This document shows positions 49,226-59,614 of a stretch of DNA of 64,000 bases, piece by piece (the stretch's first letter is position 1; each line of letters starts with the position of its first letter). The notes under the pieces were generated by a model that was not told the origin of the DNA, did no database searches, and worked only from the letters and a program-made list of their open reading frames with translations. Source of the DNA: an uncultured Fidelibacterota bacterium (lineage in GTDB: Bacteria > Fidelibacterota > Marinisomatia > Marinisomatales > TCS55). The stretch is taken from NCBI GenBank assembly GCA_902581045.1, contig CACHMU010000003.1:1-64000 (forward strand), read 5' to 3'. Both the position numbers and the translations under genes were made by a program.

Positions 49226-51271
49226 ATGAAAAAGTTTTTTTTGACAATATATTTACTATTATTTAGTTTTGTTTATACACAAGAAACAATAGAAAATAAA
49301 TTTGAATTTGTTTTTGAACCAGACTCACTTTTTTTACGTGTTGGAGAAACTGGATCAGTCACAATTAAATTGGTTAATTCTAATGGTGAATTAGCAAATA
49401 ACCCATTTTATATTTATGGTCGTCCTAGAAGGTCCCTAGAGTCAAGTCCAAGGATTAGTGATTCCACAGGCATTGCGACCGTAAGTATAAAACCATATAA
49501 ACCAGGTAAATTAACTTTAAGTGTTAGAAGTATTTCGCAGAAGAGAGAGGATAGAGTTTATGGTGGGATGACCGTTCAAGTTCCTTTTCCCCCATTGGAG
49601 AGGATAGTATTTGATAACCCACAAAAAAAATTATATCTAGGAACTTCTCTTCAATATAAGACAACAGTCTTTGATCAAGCTAATTTATTAAGAGATGACG
49701 CTAAAGTAGAATTATCAACTTCTAATAATAGTATTGCTGAATTTGATAATTACGGAAACTTAAAAGCGAAAAAAGCTGGTAAAGTAAAAGTTGTTGCTAC
49801 AGCAGAAAATATTTCTGAATCATTTGAAATAAATATAGTCAAAAATCCGGTGAGAAAAATTTCACTTGAAACAGAAAAAAATATAATTCGAACAGGAGAT
49901 GTATTACAATTTTCAGCGAAAACCTTAGATAGATCAGGTCGCCATATTAAAGATATACCTATTGTTTATTCATACAATGGCAAAGCCGAATATGGAATAG
50001 GGCTTCCCGCAGCAGCATTAATTAATTCTTCAGGTAAATTTGTTGCTGAGACTCCTGGTGTATTTACAATAACTGCACAATCAGGAGGGTTTTCTGCTAG
50101 GAAAACAATAAAAGTTACCCCTAGGAATGTTAAAAAGCGTGTAAGAGTGGTTGGGCATGGAACTGTTTCTGATGTCAATACTTCAGATCTATGGGTATGG
50201 CCAGGTGTAGGAAAACATAAGGGTAAAGATTTTGCGGCAACTGGTACCTGGGGAGCTAATGGTGAGGCTTATTTTTGGGATGTTACAGATCCTTCTAAAA
50301 TGGCAATTATTGATACAATTACCGTTGATGCAAGAACTGTAAACGATGTTAAGGTTTCAGAAGATGGAAGAGTAGCTGTTATTACTCGTGAAGGTGCATC
50401 CAATCGTAAAAATGGATTTGTAGTTTTGGATATTACTGATCCTTTTAATGTAAAAATAACAGCTGAGTTTAATGATGATATGACCGGAGGTGTTCATAAT
50501 GTTTTTATCTATGATAATCATGTCTATGCTGTAAATAATGGAAGGAAATATGATATCATTAATATTGAGGATCCATATAATCCTTTTCGTGTTGGTCGTT
50601 ATGAATTAGATACTCCCGGACATGGAGTCCATGATGTATGGATAGAAGATGGTATTGCATATTCTTCAAATTGGGCAGATGGTGTGCATGCAGTTGATGT
50701 AGGTGGAATAAAATTTAATGAAAAGAACAGATCCAAGATAAAATATAATCCATTACTTGCAATGGCTGGCCAAGGTAGCCCAGGTAACCCAGTAAAACTT
50801 GCAGGAATGGCTGATCCTAATGGACATAATCATGCAGCGTTCCCTTTTATTAGCCAATCAACTGACAAGTTTTATATTATTGCCGGTGATGAATGGGGTA
50901 ATCAATTTGGTATGGCAGGGGGTTTTCATTTTCTTGATTTCACTGATCCAAAAAATCCGAAAGAAAGTGCTGTGTATCAAGTTCCTGAAGCTGGTTCACA
51001 TAATCACTGGGTTCATGGAGATACATTGCTCGCTTCATATTATCAAGGTGGTTTAAGAGTGGTTGATATTTCTGGTGAATTAATGGGTGATATTTATTCG
51101 CAAGGCAGAGAAATAGCATTCTTCCTTTCAAGTGATCCTGATGGTTTTATGGCTAATCGTCCAAATGTTTGGGGTACAATGCCATATAAAGGTTTAATTT
51201 ATTTTTCAGATATGAATAATGGTCTCTGGGCCATAAAGTTAGAAGATGATAATAGATTTGGGACAAATTAA
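49226..51271 (+). CDS. Secreted Ig-like + LVIVD beta-propeller protein, subtype B copy 2
   Basis: Closest to copy at 44882 (DPNGHNHAAFPF, SHNHWVHGD, NVWGTMPYKGLIYFSDMNNGLWAIKLED); same TGGAGATTAAAATGAAAAA start context. Confidence 0.8.
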   Translation: MKKFFLTIYLLLFSFVYTQETIENKFEFVFEPDSLFLRVGETGSVTIKLVNSNGELANNPFYIYGRPRRSLESSPRISDSTGIATVSIKPYKPGKLTLSVRSISQKREDRVYGGMTVQVPFPPLERIVFDNPQKKLYLGTSLQYKTTVFDQANLLRDDAKVELSTSNNSIAEFDNYGNLKAKKAGKVKVVATAENISESFEINIVKNPVRKISLETEKNIIRTGDVLQFSAKTLDRSGRHIKDIPIVYSYNGKAEYGIGLPAAALINSSGKFVAETPGVFTITAQSGGFSARKTIKVTPRNVKKRVRVVGHGTVSDVNTSDLWVWPGVGKHKGKDFAATGTWGANGEAYFWDVTDPSKMAIIDTITVDARTVNDVKVSEDGRVAVITREGASNRKNGFVVLDITDPFNVKITAEFNDDMTGGVHNVFIYDNHVYAVNNGRKYDIINIEDPYNPFRVGRYELDTPGHGVHDVWIEDGIAYSSNWADGVHAVDVGGIKFNEKNRSKIKYNPLLAMAGQGSPGNPVKLAGMADPNGHNHAAFPFISQSTDKFYIIAGDEWGNQFGMAGGFHFLDFTDPKNPKESAVYQVPEAGSHNHWVHGDTLLASYYQGGLRVVDISGELMGDIYSQGREIAFFLSSDPDGFMANRPNVWGTMPYKGLIYFSDMNNGLWAIKLEDDNRFGTN

Positions 51272-52402
51272 ATGAGTAAAAATATGAAAAGAACTATACA
51301 ATTAATATTCGTTGTCACAATAATGATTAATAATTTATTTGCAAAAGATTATTATATCTATTGCACTGCAGAATCCGAAGATGAAGTAGCTTTAATTCGT
51401 TTCGATGGAAAAGTTGCTCATGTTGAAAAGCGAATACCCGTAGGTGTATGGCCAGTTGAAATTGAAGGTCCTCATGGTATTTCAGTTTCGCCTGATGGAG
51501 ATTATTGGTATTTGTCAATGGCACATGGTATGCCATATGGTCATTTATATAAATATGAAACAGGTACTGATAAGATGGTTGATCGTGTTGAGCTAGGGTT
51601 GTTCCCGGCAACAATGGGAATCTCTAATGCCACAGGATTATTATATATTGTGAATTTTAATTTACATGGTGGTCATAGTGAAGTTAGTGATGTGTCAATT
51701 GTTGATCCTGATGAAATGATTGAGATTGAAAGAGTTGAAACCGGTATTATGCCACATGGATCCAGATTGTTAAACAATGGATTAAAGCACTATTCAGTTG
51801 CAATGATGTCAGGTGAATTATATGAAATTGATGCTATGACTATGGAATTAAAGCGTACCCTTTCCACATCACCAATGAAGAAAATGAACAAACATAGTGG
51901 ACACAATATGAAAGGGATGAATCATAGTAAAATGAAAATGAATTCTATGAGCCATAATATGCCTGCTGAAAAACCTACCTGGGTTTATCCACATCCAAAT
52001 GATAATTTTCTTTATGTAGTTAATAATGGAACAGATAATGTTGTTGAAATAGATGTAAATAAGTGGGAAATCACCAGAACATTTAAAACTGATAAAGGAC
52101 CCTATAATTGTGAAGTAAGTCAAGATGGTAAATATTTAGTTGTTACTTATAAAAGCGCTGCGAAGACAGGTGTATGGGATCTAGCAACTGGCAAAGAACT
52201 TGCAAAATTTAAAAATACAAGGAAAGTCACCCATGGCGTTGTTATTTCACCAGATAGTAGATATGCATTTGTATCGGTTGAAGGTATAGGTAAAGAACCA
52301 GGGGCTGTTGAAATTTTTGATTTAAAAAAGTTAAAAGCAGTTACAATTGCAGAAATTGGCAAACAAGCTGGAGGAATTGCATTCTGGAAAATGGATAACT
52401 AA
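51272..52402 (+). CDS. YVTN-type beta-propeller secreted protein with Met/His-rich insertion
   Basis: Propeller repeats (PEGISVSPDGDYWYL-like, NDNFLYVVNNGTDNVVEIDVNKWEI, VVISPDSRYAFVSVEGIG); insertion MKKMNKHSGHNMKGMNHSKMKMNSMSHNMPAEKP. Confidence 0.78.
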   Translation: MSKNMKRTIQLIFVVTIMINNLFAKDYYIYCTAESEDEVALIRFDGKVAHVEKRIPVGVWPVEIEGPHGISVSPDGDYWYLSMAHGMPYGHLYKYETGTDKMVDRVELGLFPATMGISNATGLLYIVNFNLHGGHSEVSDVSIVDPDEMIEIERVETGIMPHGSRLLNNGLKHYSVAMMSGELYEIDAMTMELKRTLSTSPMKKMNKHSGHNMKGMNHSKMKMNSMSHNMPAEKPTWVYPHPNDNFLYVVNNGTDNVVEIDVNKWEITRTFKTDKGPYNCEVSQDGKYLVVTYKSAAKTGVWDLATGKELAKFKNTRKVTHGVVISPDSRYAFVSVEGIGKEPGAVEIFDLKKLKAVTIAEIGKQAGGIAFWKMDN

Positions 52403-55400
52403 TCACCTGTATATTTTATAATTACTTTTTCCTCATTAAATGATTCTGAAGAATTGGAACCATCGGGCCATTGTATTTTTATACTACTTACCGGTTTATT
52501 ATATCCCATAATTTGAACAGGTGAATTTTGAGACCAATATCCGGAACCAGATTGAATTTCACGAACAGGCCCTGAAGAACCATCTTTATATTTTATTTGA
52601 ATTTTTGAACCAAAACCCCAAGGATTTAACCTTGATCCTCTTAGGATTACTCTGACGCCAGATTTACTTTTTATGTTTTGAAACAATTTTGTTTCTGCTC
52701 CATTTTGTGAAACTAAAAGATCAACCCTACCATCATTATTGTAATCTGAAAATGCGGCACCTCGCTGATCTCCGTAAACTAATATCCCACTATTATGACC
52801 ATAAATAGTTTCAAAGTTTCCATTTCCATCACCAAGCATTATAAGTCCTCGACCGGAATCATTTCTATCGGTTTCTATTTGAACGGCAAAAAAGTTTTGG
52901 CTTAAAAATATATCTTCATGTCCATCTCCATTAATATCTGCTACACCAGCATGCATTGCAGTAGATATTTGTGCTTCGAATGGAAGAGGATAAGATGTAA
53001 AACTACCTCCATTATTTATTAATACTACACTTTCTAAAGTATTAGCTTCAAGATAAGGTGAAGTTTCAAGCGTATTGCCAAAAATATCATTCAATGTTGA
53101 CTGAGCATAATTTAAAAAAGTTTGTTTTTCTTCACGAACAAATGGCATTGCATTTGAAATGCATGAGAATCCTCTTTCCGGTACTAGGTCATTAAAATCA
53201 CCATCATAATGTGCTTCTACAATATCAAGTACATTATTATTATCAAAATCGTTAAAGAACACTTTTCGCGGATGAGATGGAGTAAAGTGATATTTTGTAT
53301 TTAATCCCCAATTCGTTGCCACAATATCCATAAGACCATCTTCATTAAAATCACCAGTTGCAATACCATTCCACCATCCATTTAATTTATCTAGATTTAA
53401 TTTTGATGTGATATTTTTTAATATTCCATTTTCATTTTGTAAAATTGTAATTGGTCCCCACTCCAAAGCAAGAAGTAGATCTGGGTCTCCATCATTATCT
53501 ATATCACTAAATACAGATCCAGACACAAGGCCTATATTTGATAAAACTTTTGAGTTTTTATCATCAGGAAAATATTCTCCATTTTTATTTATATATAGTG
53601 TTGATGATGCAGGTTTTGGATATTCTCCAGGAATCACTCGTCCACCCGCAAAAATATCTAGATCTCCATCATTGTCAATATCTACCTGAGATAGTGGACC
53701 AATCATATGATTAATACTAGTAAAATTATTTTGCTCTTTTCTTGAAAAAATAGAAATAATACTGCTTTCATTAAAATTTGATTCAAAATTGCTTTTACCA
53801 ACAATAATCCCCTTTTCACCATTATTATTAACTGCACTAATTATTGTTGTAACATCATGTTTTAAGTCTTTTTCAACAGAAAAAGGAATAAACGTTTCTC
53901 CATCTATATTTTCAAAATGGTCAATTGATCCACCCTTGCCACCTGCAATAAATAAATCATCATCACCATCAAGATCGCTATCAAACCATGAAATTCCAGG
54001 GCCCATTTGACTAAATCTATTTGGTAATAAACTTTGGTGAAAAAAATCATCATATGGATCTTCATGATGTTGATGATTCAAAAGCTGACTTACATCTTTA
54101 AAAATTGGATCCAATTTATTTTCTTTAACTGCTAGTGCACGACTTTTAGTTTGTCTAATTGTATATAGTTGATTTTTAATTAATGAGTCAATAACTGTAA
54201 TAGTGCCATCTCTCCATTTGATTTCAGCGGACATAAATCCATCATTAGCTGCAAAAACTTGTAATGGATCTGAGCCTGATAAATAACGACCTCCTGATAT
54301 TATTTCACGAGATTGATACATACCACCACCTTCAATTTTAATTTTTGCTCCAATGGCTTGAAAATTATTATCATAGCCTTCAAGACGTATAGCAATACGT
54401 GGTTTGTTAGCATTATTTTTATAAATCCCAATATTTTGATTCAATCTATTTATTACTAAATCTAAATCACCATCATTATCTAGATCAGCTGTTGCCATTC
54501 CATGAGAAATATCTTTGTCATTACCAATACCCCAGCCATTTTCAACATTTTCAAATTTTAGATTTCCTTTATTTCTTAAAGCCACATTTTTTAATTCAAG
54601 TGTTGGGTAGTTGAGTAACATGCGTTTGTATTCTTCAAAGGATTTTATTTTCGGTAAAGCATCTCTTTGTTTTTGCTGAGAGTCTGAATCTTGCACATCA
54701 AACATATGCCCAGTACCAATTAGTATATCTTCATGCCCATCTAAATCAACATCAATAAATATTGTTCCCCATGACCATTCTGAAGCTTGAGTATTACTAT
54801 ATTGTGAAATTTCGCTAAATGTTTGATCTCCTCGATTTAAAAATAATGTATTGTGCATATATTGAGGTCGATTATCAATTTCTCCAATAGCAAGTGGAGT
54901 TGGTGCCATAGTCCCCATTTGTGTTTTTTGTAAAATATGTGATTGGCTCATCATATCAGTAACAAAGAAATCAGTCTCTCCATCTTTATTTAAATCAGAA
55001 AAATCTACTGCCATAGATGAATTACTTGTATGACGTATGGCTAGTTTATTAATCAATCTAAAAGTTCCATCTCCATTGTTAATCCAAATTCTATCAGGAC
55101 TTTCAAAATCATTGCATATATAAATATCTGGATGTGTATCATTATTTATATCTCTAAATTGAGCCATTAGTCCCCAATCTCTAAGATGTTCCTTTATAGG
55201 ATTTCCATTTTCATCTTTAAAATGACTATTAGTCATATCAATCAACTCAAAATTCCCTTTTCCATCATTAATATAAAATTGATCAACTTCAGCCATTTCA
55301 AAGCGTAATAGGACATCTCCTTTTACTGCTGCTTCATATTCTTTATTATAGGGTGGGAGCACTATCCATCGATTATTTGTTATTTCCATCAATGTATTAT

Positions 55401-56044
55401 CAAAACTAATTACTGGAGGTGGCAATGAATCTCTCATTGCCAACCTTTTGTAGTTTGTGATATATAGATCTAGGTCTCCGTCATTATCTACATCAGCAAG
55501 AGCCGATGAGGTGCTACCAGGACTGCTTAATTTGGAATCTAATTTAGATTCAGTAAACTTCCCTTTACCATCATTGAAAAATATACTGTTTGGCCCCCCC
55601 CAATGCAGTTACAATCAAATCTAAATCTCTGTCTCCATCTACATCAGCAAAAACAGAACCATTTGAATATCTATTTGGGCAAGCAACACCAGAAGTTTGA
55701 GTGACATCTTTAAATTTCCAATTACCCATATTCATAAATAAAAGATTATTTTCTTTTAATCGTGGAATATAAATATCTACCCAACCATCTCCATTCATAT
55801 CTCCAAGAGCTATACCAGACCCATGCATGAGATGCTGGTTTTCGAGGATTTCTTTTTCACCAATTTCATTCTTTGCAATTATTCCAGTTACTGATGGATC
55901 CACTTCAGTAAAACCATCTGACTCAGTTATTAATATTTCATTTAGTGACTCAATATTAATTAACTGTGCAGTATTTTTTTTATTGGTATTACTGCAACCC
56001 GTGAAAAATATTATTAATATTATATAGTTTAAACGTTTTATCAT
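52399..56044 (-). pseudogene. FG-GAP/VCBS + ASPIC/UnbV (CRTAC1-like) lipoprotein split by a +1 base in a G8 tract (two ORFs: 55571-56044 and 52399-55443)
   Basis: N-terminal ORF ends ...DLDLIVTALGG-AKQYIFQ*; one fewer G restores ...GGPNSIFFNDGKGKFTESKLDSKLSSPGSTSSALADVDNDGDLDLYITNYKRLAMRDSLPPP in frame with the second ORF. Confidence 0.78.
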
Positions 56045-56066
56045 TTTAAAGAATTTAATAAAATAT

Positions 56067-56564
56067 TTAGGAATTGGTCCTAGCAGATTTAGTCATAGAT
56101 AAAACAATTTCAGTACTTTCCTTAAAAGAGTGGTGCTGAACTTTTGTTGCTTTGAAAAAATAATAAAGTGTTAATAAATAAAATATATGAAACCACCATT
56201 CTGAAATTCTACCCTCAGTATTGAATTTGATATAATAAATACCATCTATTATAACTGTTGCCATAAATAACATAGTAACCATCATTGTTGGTGGGTATAG
56301 TTTTCTTTTAATCGCAAACATTTTTTTGTACAAACCGTCGCCAAGCTCTATATGTTTTTCAAGATATTCTCTTACGTTAACACCGGTTCCAACGAAAAAA
56401 AACATCACAAGAGTTTGAGCAGCAATAAAAATTATACTAACCATTAAATCAAAAGTAATTCGATTTGTTAGCCAAAAATCAAAATAGTGATTCAGTCCAA
56501 TTTGGATTAAACCAAATCCTGAAAGCCCTACAAGGACATAACAAAGTATCATAAAAAACCACAT
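56067..56564 (-). CDS. Hypothetical integral membrane protein
   Basis: Several hydrophobic TM-like segments; no recognised family. Confidence 0.6.
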   Translation of the reverse strand: MWFFMILCYVLVGLSGFGLIQIGLNHYFDFWLTNRITFDLMVSIIFIAAQTLVMFFFVGTGVNVREYLEKHIELGDGLYKKMFAIKRKLYPPTMMVTMLFMATVIIDGIYYIKFNTEGRISEWWFHIFYLLTLYYFFKATKVQHHSFKESTEIVLSMTKSARTNS

Positions 56565-56572
56565 ACTTTTAC

Positions 56573-57670
56573 CTATACATTAAAATGAAAATAAATGCAG
56601 TCTCCATCTTTAACAATATATTCTTTTCCTTGCAATTGTGATAGGCCAGCATCCTTTGCTTTTATTTCAGATCCAAATTTAATTAGGTCATCATATTTTA
56701 TTACTTCGGCTTTAATAAAGCCTTTTTCAAAATCTGTATGAATTTCACTTGCAGCTTTTGGCGCATTAGTACCTTTTTTTATTGTCCAAGCTCGTACTTC
56801 TGTAGGGCCCCCTGTAAAATAAGTTTCTAATCCTAATAGTTTGAATCCAGCATGAATTAATTTATTTAACCCAGGCTCAGACAAATTATATTCTTTAAGG
56901 AAAATCTTTTTTTCTTCTGAATCAAGAGTTGATATTTCTTGTTCAATTTTTCCACACAGTCTAATAGCAAAATTATTTTTCTTATTTGCATAATCAAATA
57001 GACGCTGAATATCCTCATTACGTTTTGAATTCATTATTTCTTTTTCATCTACGTTTGCTACATAGAGGAAGGGTTTTCGTGTTAATAAAAAAAGCGATTC
57101 AATAAAATTAATATCATCTTTTTCCACAGAAAATGTTCTTGCCATATTGCCTTCATTTGAATGTTCTTTTAAGTTTAAAAGTATATCTAATTCTCTGCCA
57201 GCATCTTTATCTTTTTTTGCCAATTTTTCTAATCTAATAATATTTTTATTTATTGTTTCTAGGTCTGCTAATAAAAGTTCAGTTTCAATTAATTCGACAT
57301 CTCGAATAGGATCAATTGTTCCTTCTACATGTGTAATATTTTCATCTTTAAAACATCTGACAACATGAATTATAGCAGAAACTTGTCGAATTTGACCTAA
57401 AAATTGGTTGCCTAATCCTTCACCTTTATTTGCTCCTCTAACAAGACCGGCAATATCTGTAAATTCAACCGTTGCTGGCGTAACTTTTTCAGGTTTATAT
57501 ATTCCATCTAATTTTTTCAATCTTTCGTCAGGTAAAGTAACAACACCGATGTGTTGTTCAATTGTACAAAATGGATAATTTTCAGAAGGAACTGAAGATT
57601 CTGTTAAAGCATTGAATATAGTAGATTTACCTACATTAGGTAAACCAACAATGCCACACCGAAGTGCCAT
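56573..57670 (-). CDS. ychF: Redox-regulated GTPase/ATPase YchF
   Basis: MALRCGIVGLPNVGKSTIFNAL, FTDIAGLVRGANKGEGLGNQFLGQIR, C-terminal TGS-like YIVKDGDCIYFHFNV. Confidence 0.96.
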   Translation of the reverse strand: MALRCGIVGLPNVGKSTIFNALTESSVPSENYPFCTIEQHIGVVTLPDERLKKLDGIYKPEKVTPATVEFTDIAGLVRGANKGEGLGNQFLGQIRQVSAIIHVVRCFKDENITHVEGTIDPIRDVELIETELLLADLETINKNIIRLEKLAKKDKDAGRELDILLNLKEHSNEGNMARTFSVEKDDINFIESLFLLTRKPFLYVANVDEKEIMNSKRNEDIQRLFDYANKKNNFAIRLCGKIEQEISTLDSEEKKIFLKEYNLSEPGLNKLIHAGFKLLGLETYFTGGPTEVRAWTIKKGTNAPKAASEIHTDFEKGFIKAEVIKYDDLIKFGSEIKAKDAGLSQLQGKEYIVKDGDCIYFHFNV

Positions 57671-57702
57671 AAATAATTCCTATTTAAAATTTTTGGTTAA
57701 TA

Positions 57703-58248
57703 TTAAAATGGGTCAAGTGCTGGGTCTTTCCCATGATCCCATGTCAACCCTTCAAATAAACCTACTTGAAGATCTTTAGCAAAATAAATTGCTTTATCTT
57801 TTACCTCAAGAACGGCGTCACACCATGCCATATAAGTTGGGCGTGTAATAAATTTTTTAATATCAATCTTATAAATAATTTTTTCATGATATGGACGCAC
57901 TTGGCCTTTAAACTTGAGATCTTTTACACCTAAAGCACGTCCACGACCATCACCGCCAAGCCAAGTTAGAAAAAACCCAATCAATTGCCAAAACCCATCT
58001 AGTCCTAAACATCCTGGCATAACGGGATCTCCTTTGAAATGACAATCAAAAAACCACAAAGATTTTTTTATATCAAGCTCAGCTTTAATTTCACCTTTTC
58101 CATATTTTCCACCCTTATCAGAAATATGCAAAATACGATCAATCATTAGCATAGGTGGCATGGGTAGTCTACCTTTATCTTCACCAAATAACTTTCCAAG
58201 ACTACTATCGATTAATTCTTTTTTTGTGAAGCTTGATTTCCGTTCCAT
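57703..58248 (-). CDS. fabA: 3-hydroxyacyl-ACP dehydratase/isomerase, FabA type
   Basis: LPMPPMLMIDRILHISDKGG, FFDCHFKGDPVMPGCLGLDGFWQLIGFFLTWLG. Confidence 0.9.
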   Translation of the reverse strand: MERKSSFTKKELIDSSLGKLFGEDKGRLPMPPMLMIDRILHISDKGGKYGKGEIKAELDIKKSLWFFDCHFKGDPVMPGCLGLDGFWQLIGFFLTWLGGDGRGRALGVKDLKFKGQVRPYHEKIIYKIDIKKFITRPTYMAWCDAVLEVKDKAIYFAKDLQVGLFEGLTWDHGKDPALDPF

Positions 58249-58387
58249 TGATTTTATTTCCTTTGGATAAACCTTAATTTACCTTAATAATAAAGAAAAA
58301 AAATCTAATCTTTTCTAATTTTCTAACTCGTTTTATTGCTAGTTGTATATATTTAAATTTGATTAAATAATTATGGAGAATTAACAA

Positions 58388-59170
58388 ATGTCTGAATGGG
58401 TATTATTATTAGGGGGATCAACTGGGCATGGAGGAGCTACAGCAAAGAGATTAGCCAAAGATGGTTATGGTATCATTGCTTTTCATTTTGATAGAGGAGA
58501 CGCTAAAAAAATTGCTGAAGAAACCATCTCGGAAGTAAATGAATTATCAAATGGAAGATGTCATTATTTTAACACTAATGCAGCTGCAGAAGAGACCATA
58601 AATGAGTTTTTACCAAAAATAAAAGAAATCACAAATGGTGCCAAACTTAAATTATTGCTTCATTCAATTGCTTTTGGTACCACAACAAACTTTTTTGGTA
58701 ATAAGCCTGTAACTCAGAGGCAGATGGACATGACAGTCCATGTAATGGGAAACTCGATTTTATATTGGACTCAAAAATTATTTTCTGAAAAACTATTAGG
58801 TAAAGGTTCTCGGGTAATAGGCTTAACCAGCGAAGGAAATTATTTGGCAATGGAAGGATATGGACCTGTAAGTGTAGCAAAAGTTGCAATGGAAGCAGTA
58901 CTTCGTCAGATAGGCTGGGAGCTAGGTGAGCATGGAATCACTGCAAATGCTATACAAGCAGGAGTTACACCTACAAGAGCATTAACAAAGATAACCGATA
59001 GGTGGGAAGATTGGGTTGAAAGCACAAAAAGTAGAAATCCAATGCGTAGGACAACAACGCCCGAAGACATAGCGGGAACAATATCAATGCTATTAAGACC
59101 AGAAGCTGATTTTATCAATTGTTCTATTATCTATTGTGATGGTGGAGAGCATCGCTCTGGAGCGATCTAG
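58388..59170 (+). CDS. SDR-family enoyl-ACP reductase-like protein (FabI/FabL-like)
   Basis: Gly-rich N-terminus LLLGGSTGHGGATAKRLA; LLLHSIAFG; GNYLAMEGYGPVSVAKVAMEAVLRQIGWELGEHGITANAIQAG. Confidence 0.75.
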   Translation: MSEWVLLLGGSTGHGGATAKRLAKDGYGIIAFHFDRGDAKKIAEETISEVNELSNGRCHYFNTNAAAEETINEFLPKIKEITNGAKLKLLLHSIAFGTTTNFFGNKPVTQRQMDMTVHVMGNSILYWTQKLFSEKLLGKGSRVIGLTSEGNYLAMEGYGPVSVAKVAMEAVLRQIGWELGEHGITANAIQAGVTPTRALTKITDRWEDWVESTKSRNPMRRTTTPEDIAGTISMLLRPEADFINCSIIYCDGGEHRSGAI

Positions 59171-59178
59171 AATAAAAA

Positions 59179-59556
59179 TTATTGAGAATCGGAATCTTCT
59201 AATTTAGATCTTTGTTTGATTAGAGAGACTAGATCATAATGGTCTTTAATAGGCTGTAATTCAAAACAGGTCTCAGCCTCTTGTAAAGCGTAATCCCACC
59301 AGCCTTTTTTAGTATACATCAATGATAAATTATAATGTGCCTTGCTTAAAACCTGATATTCTTCTCTAGAAAGTGATTGCACTTTTTCAGGGAAAAGTCT
59401 TGTTACTTCTTTAAACTCTAAAATAGCTTCTTCTACCAATCCTTTTTGTGCATACCATTTACCCAATTTTAGATGACGTTCAGGGTCCTCCTTACATCCT
59501 CCAATAAAAAGAGGAATTAAGACTGAAATTATTACGTTGATAGTTCTATACTTCAT
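59179..59556 (-). CDS. Small TPR-containing lipoprotein
   Basis: Lipobox LFIGGCKED; TPR-like HLKLGKWYAQKGLVEEAILEFKEV. Confidence 0.65.
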   Translation of the reverse strand: MKYRTINVIISVLIPLFIGGCKEDPERHLKLGKWYAQKGLVEEAILEFKEVTRLFPEKVQSLSREEYQVLSKAHYNLSLMYTKKGWWDYALQEAETCFELQPIKDHYDLVSLIKQRSKLEDSDSQ

Positions 59557-59614
59557 AATAAAGTGATAAAATTTCAGTTTTTAAGTCAACAAATACAAGT
59601 AAAACATTTTGATA

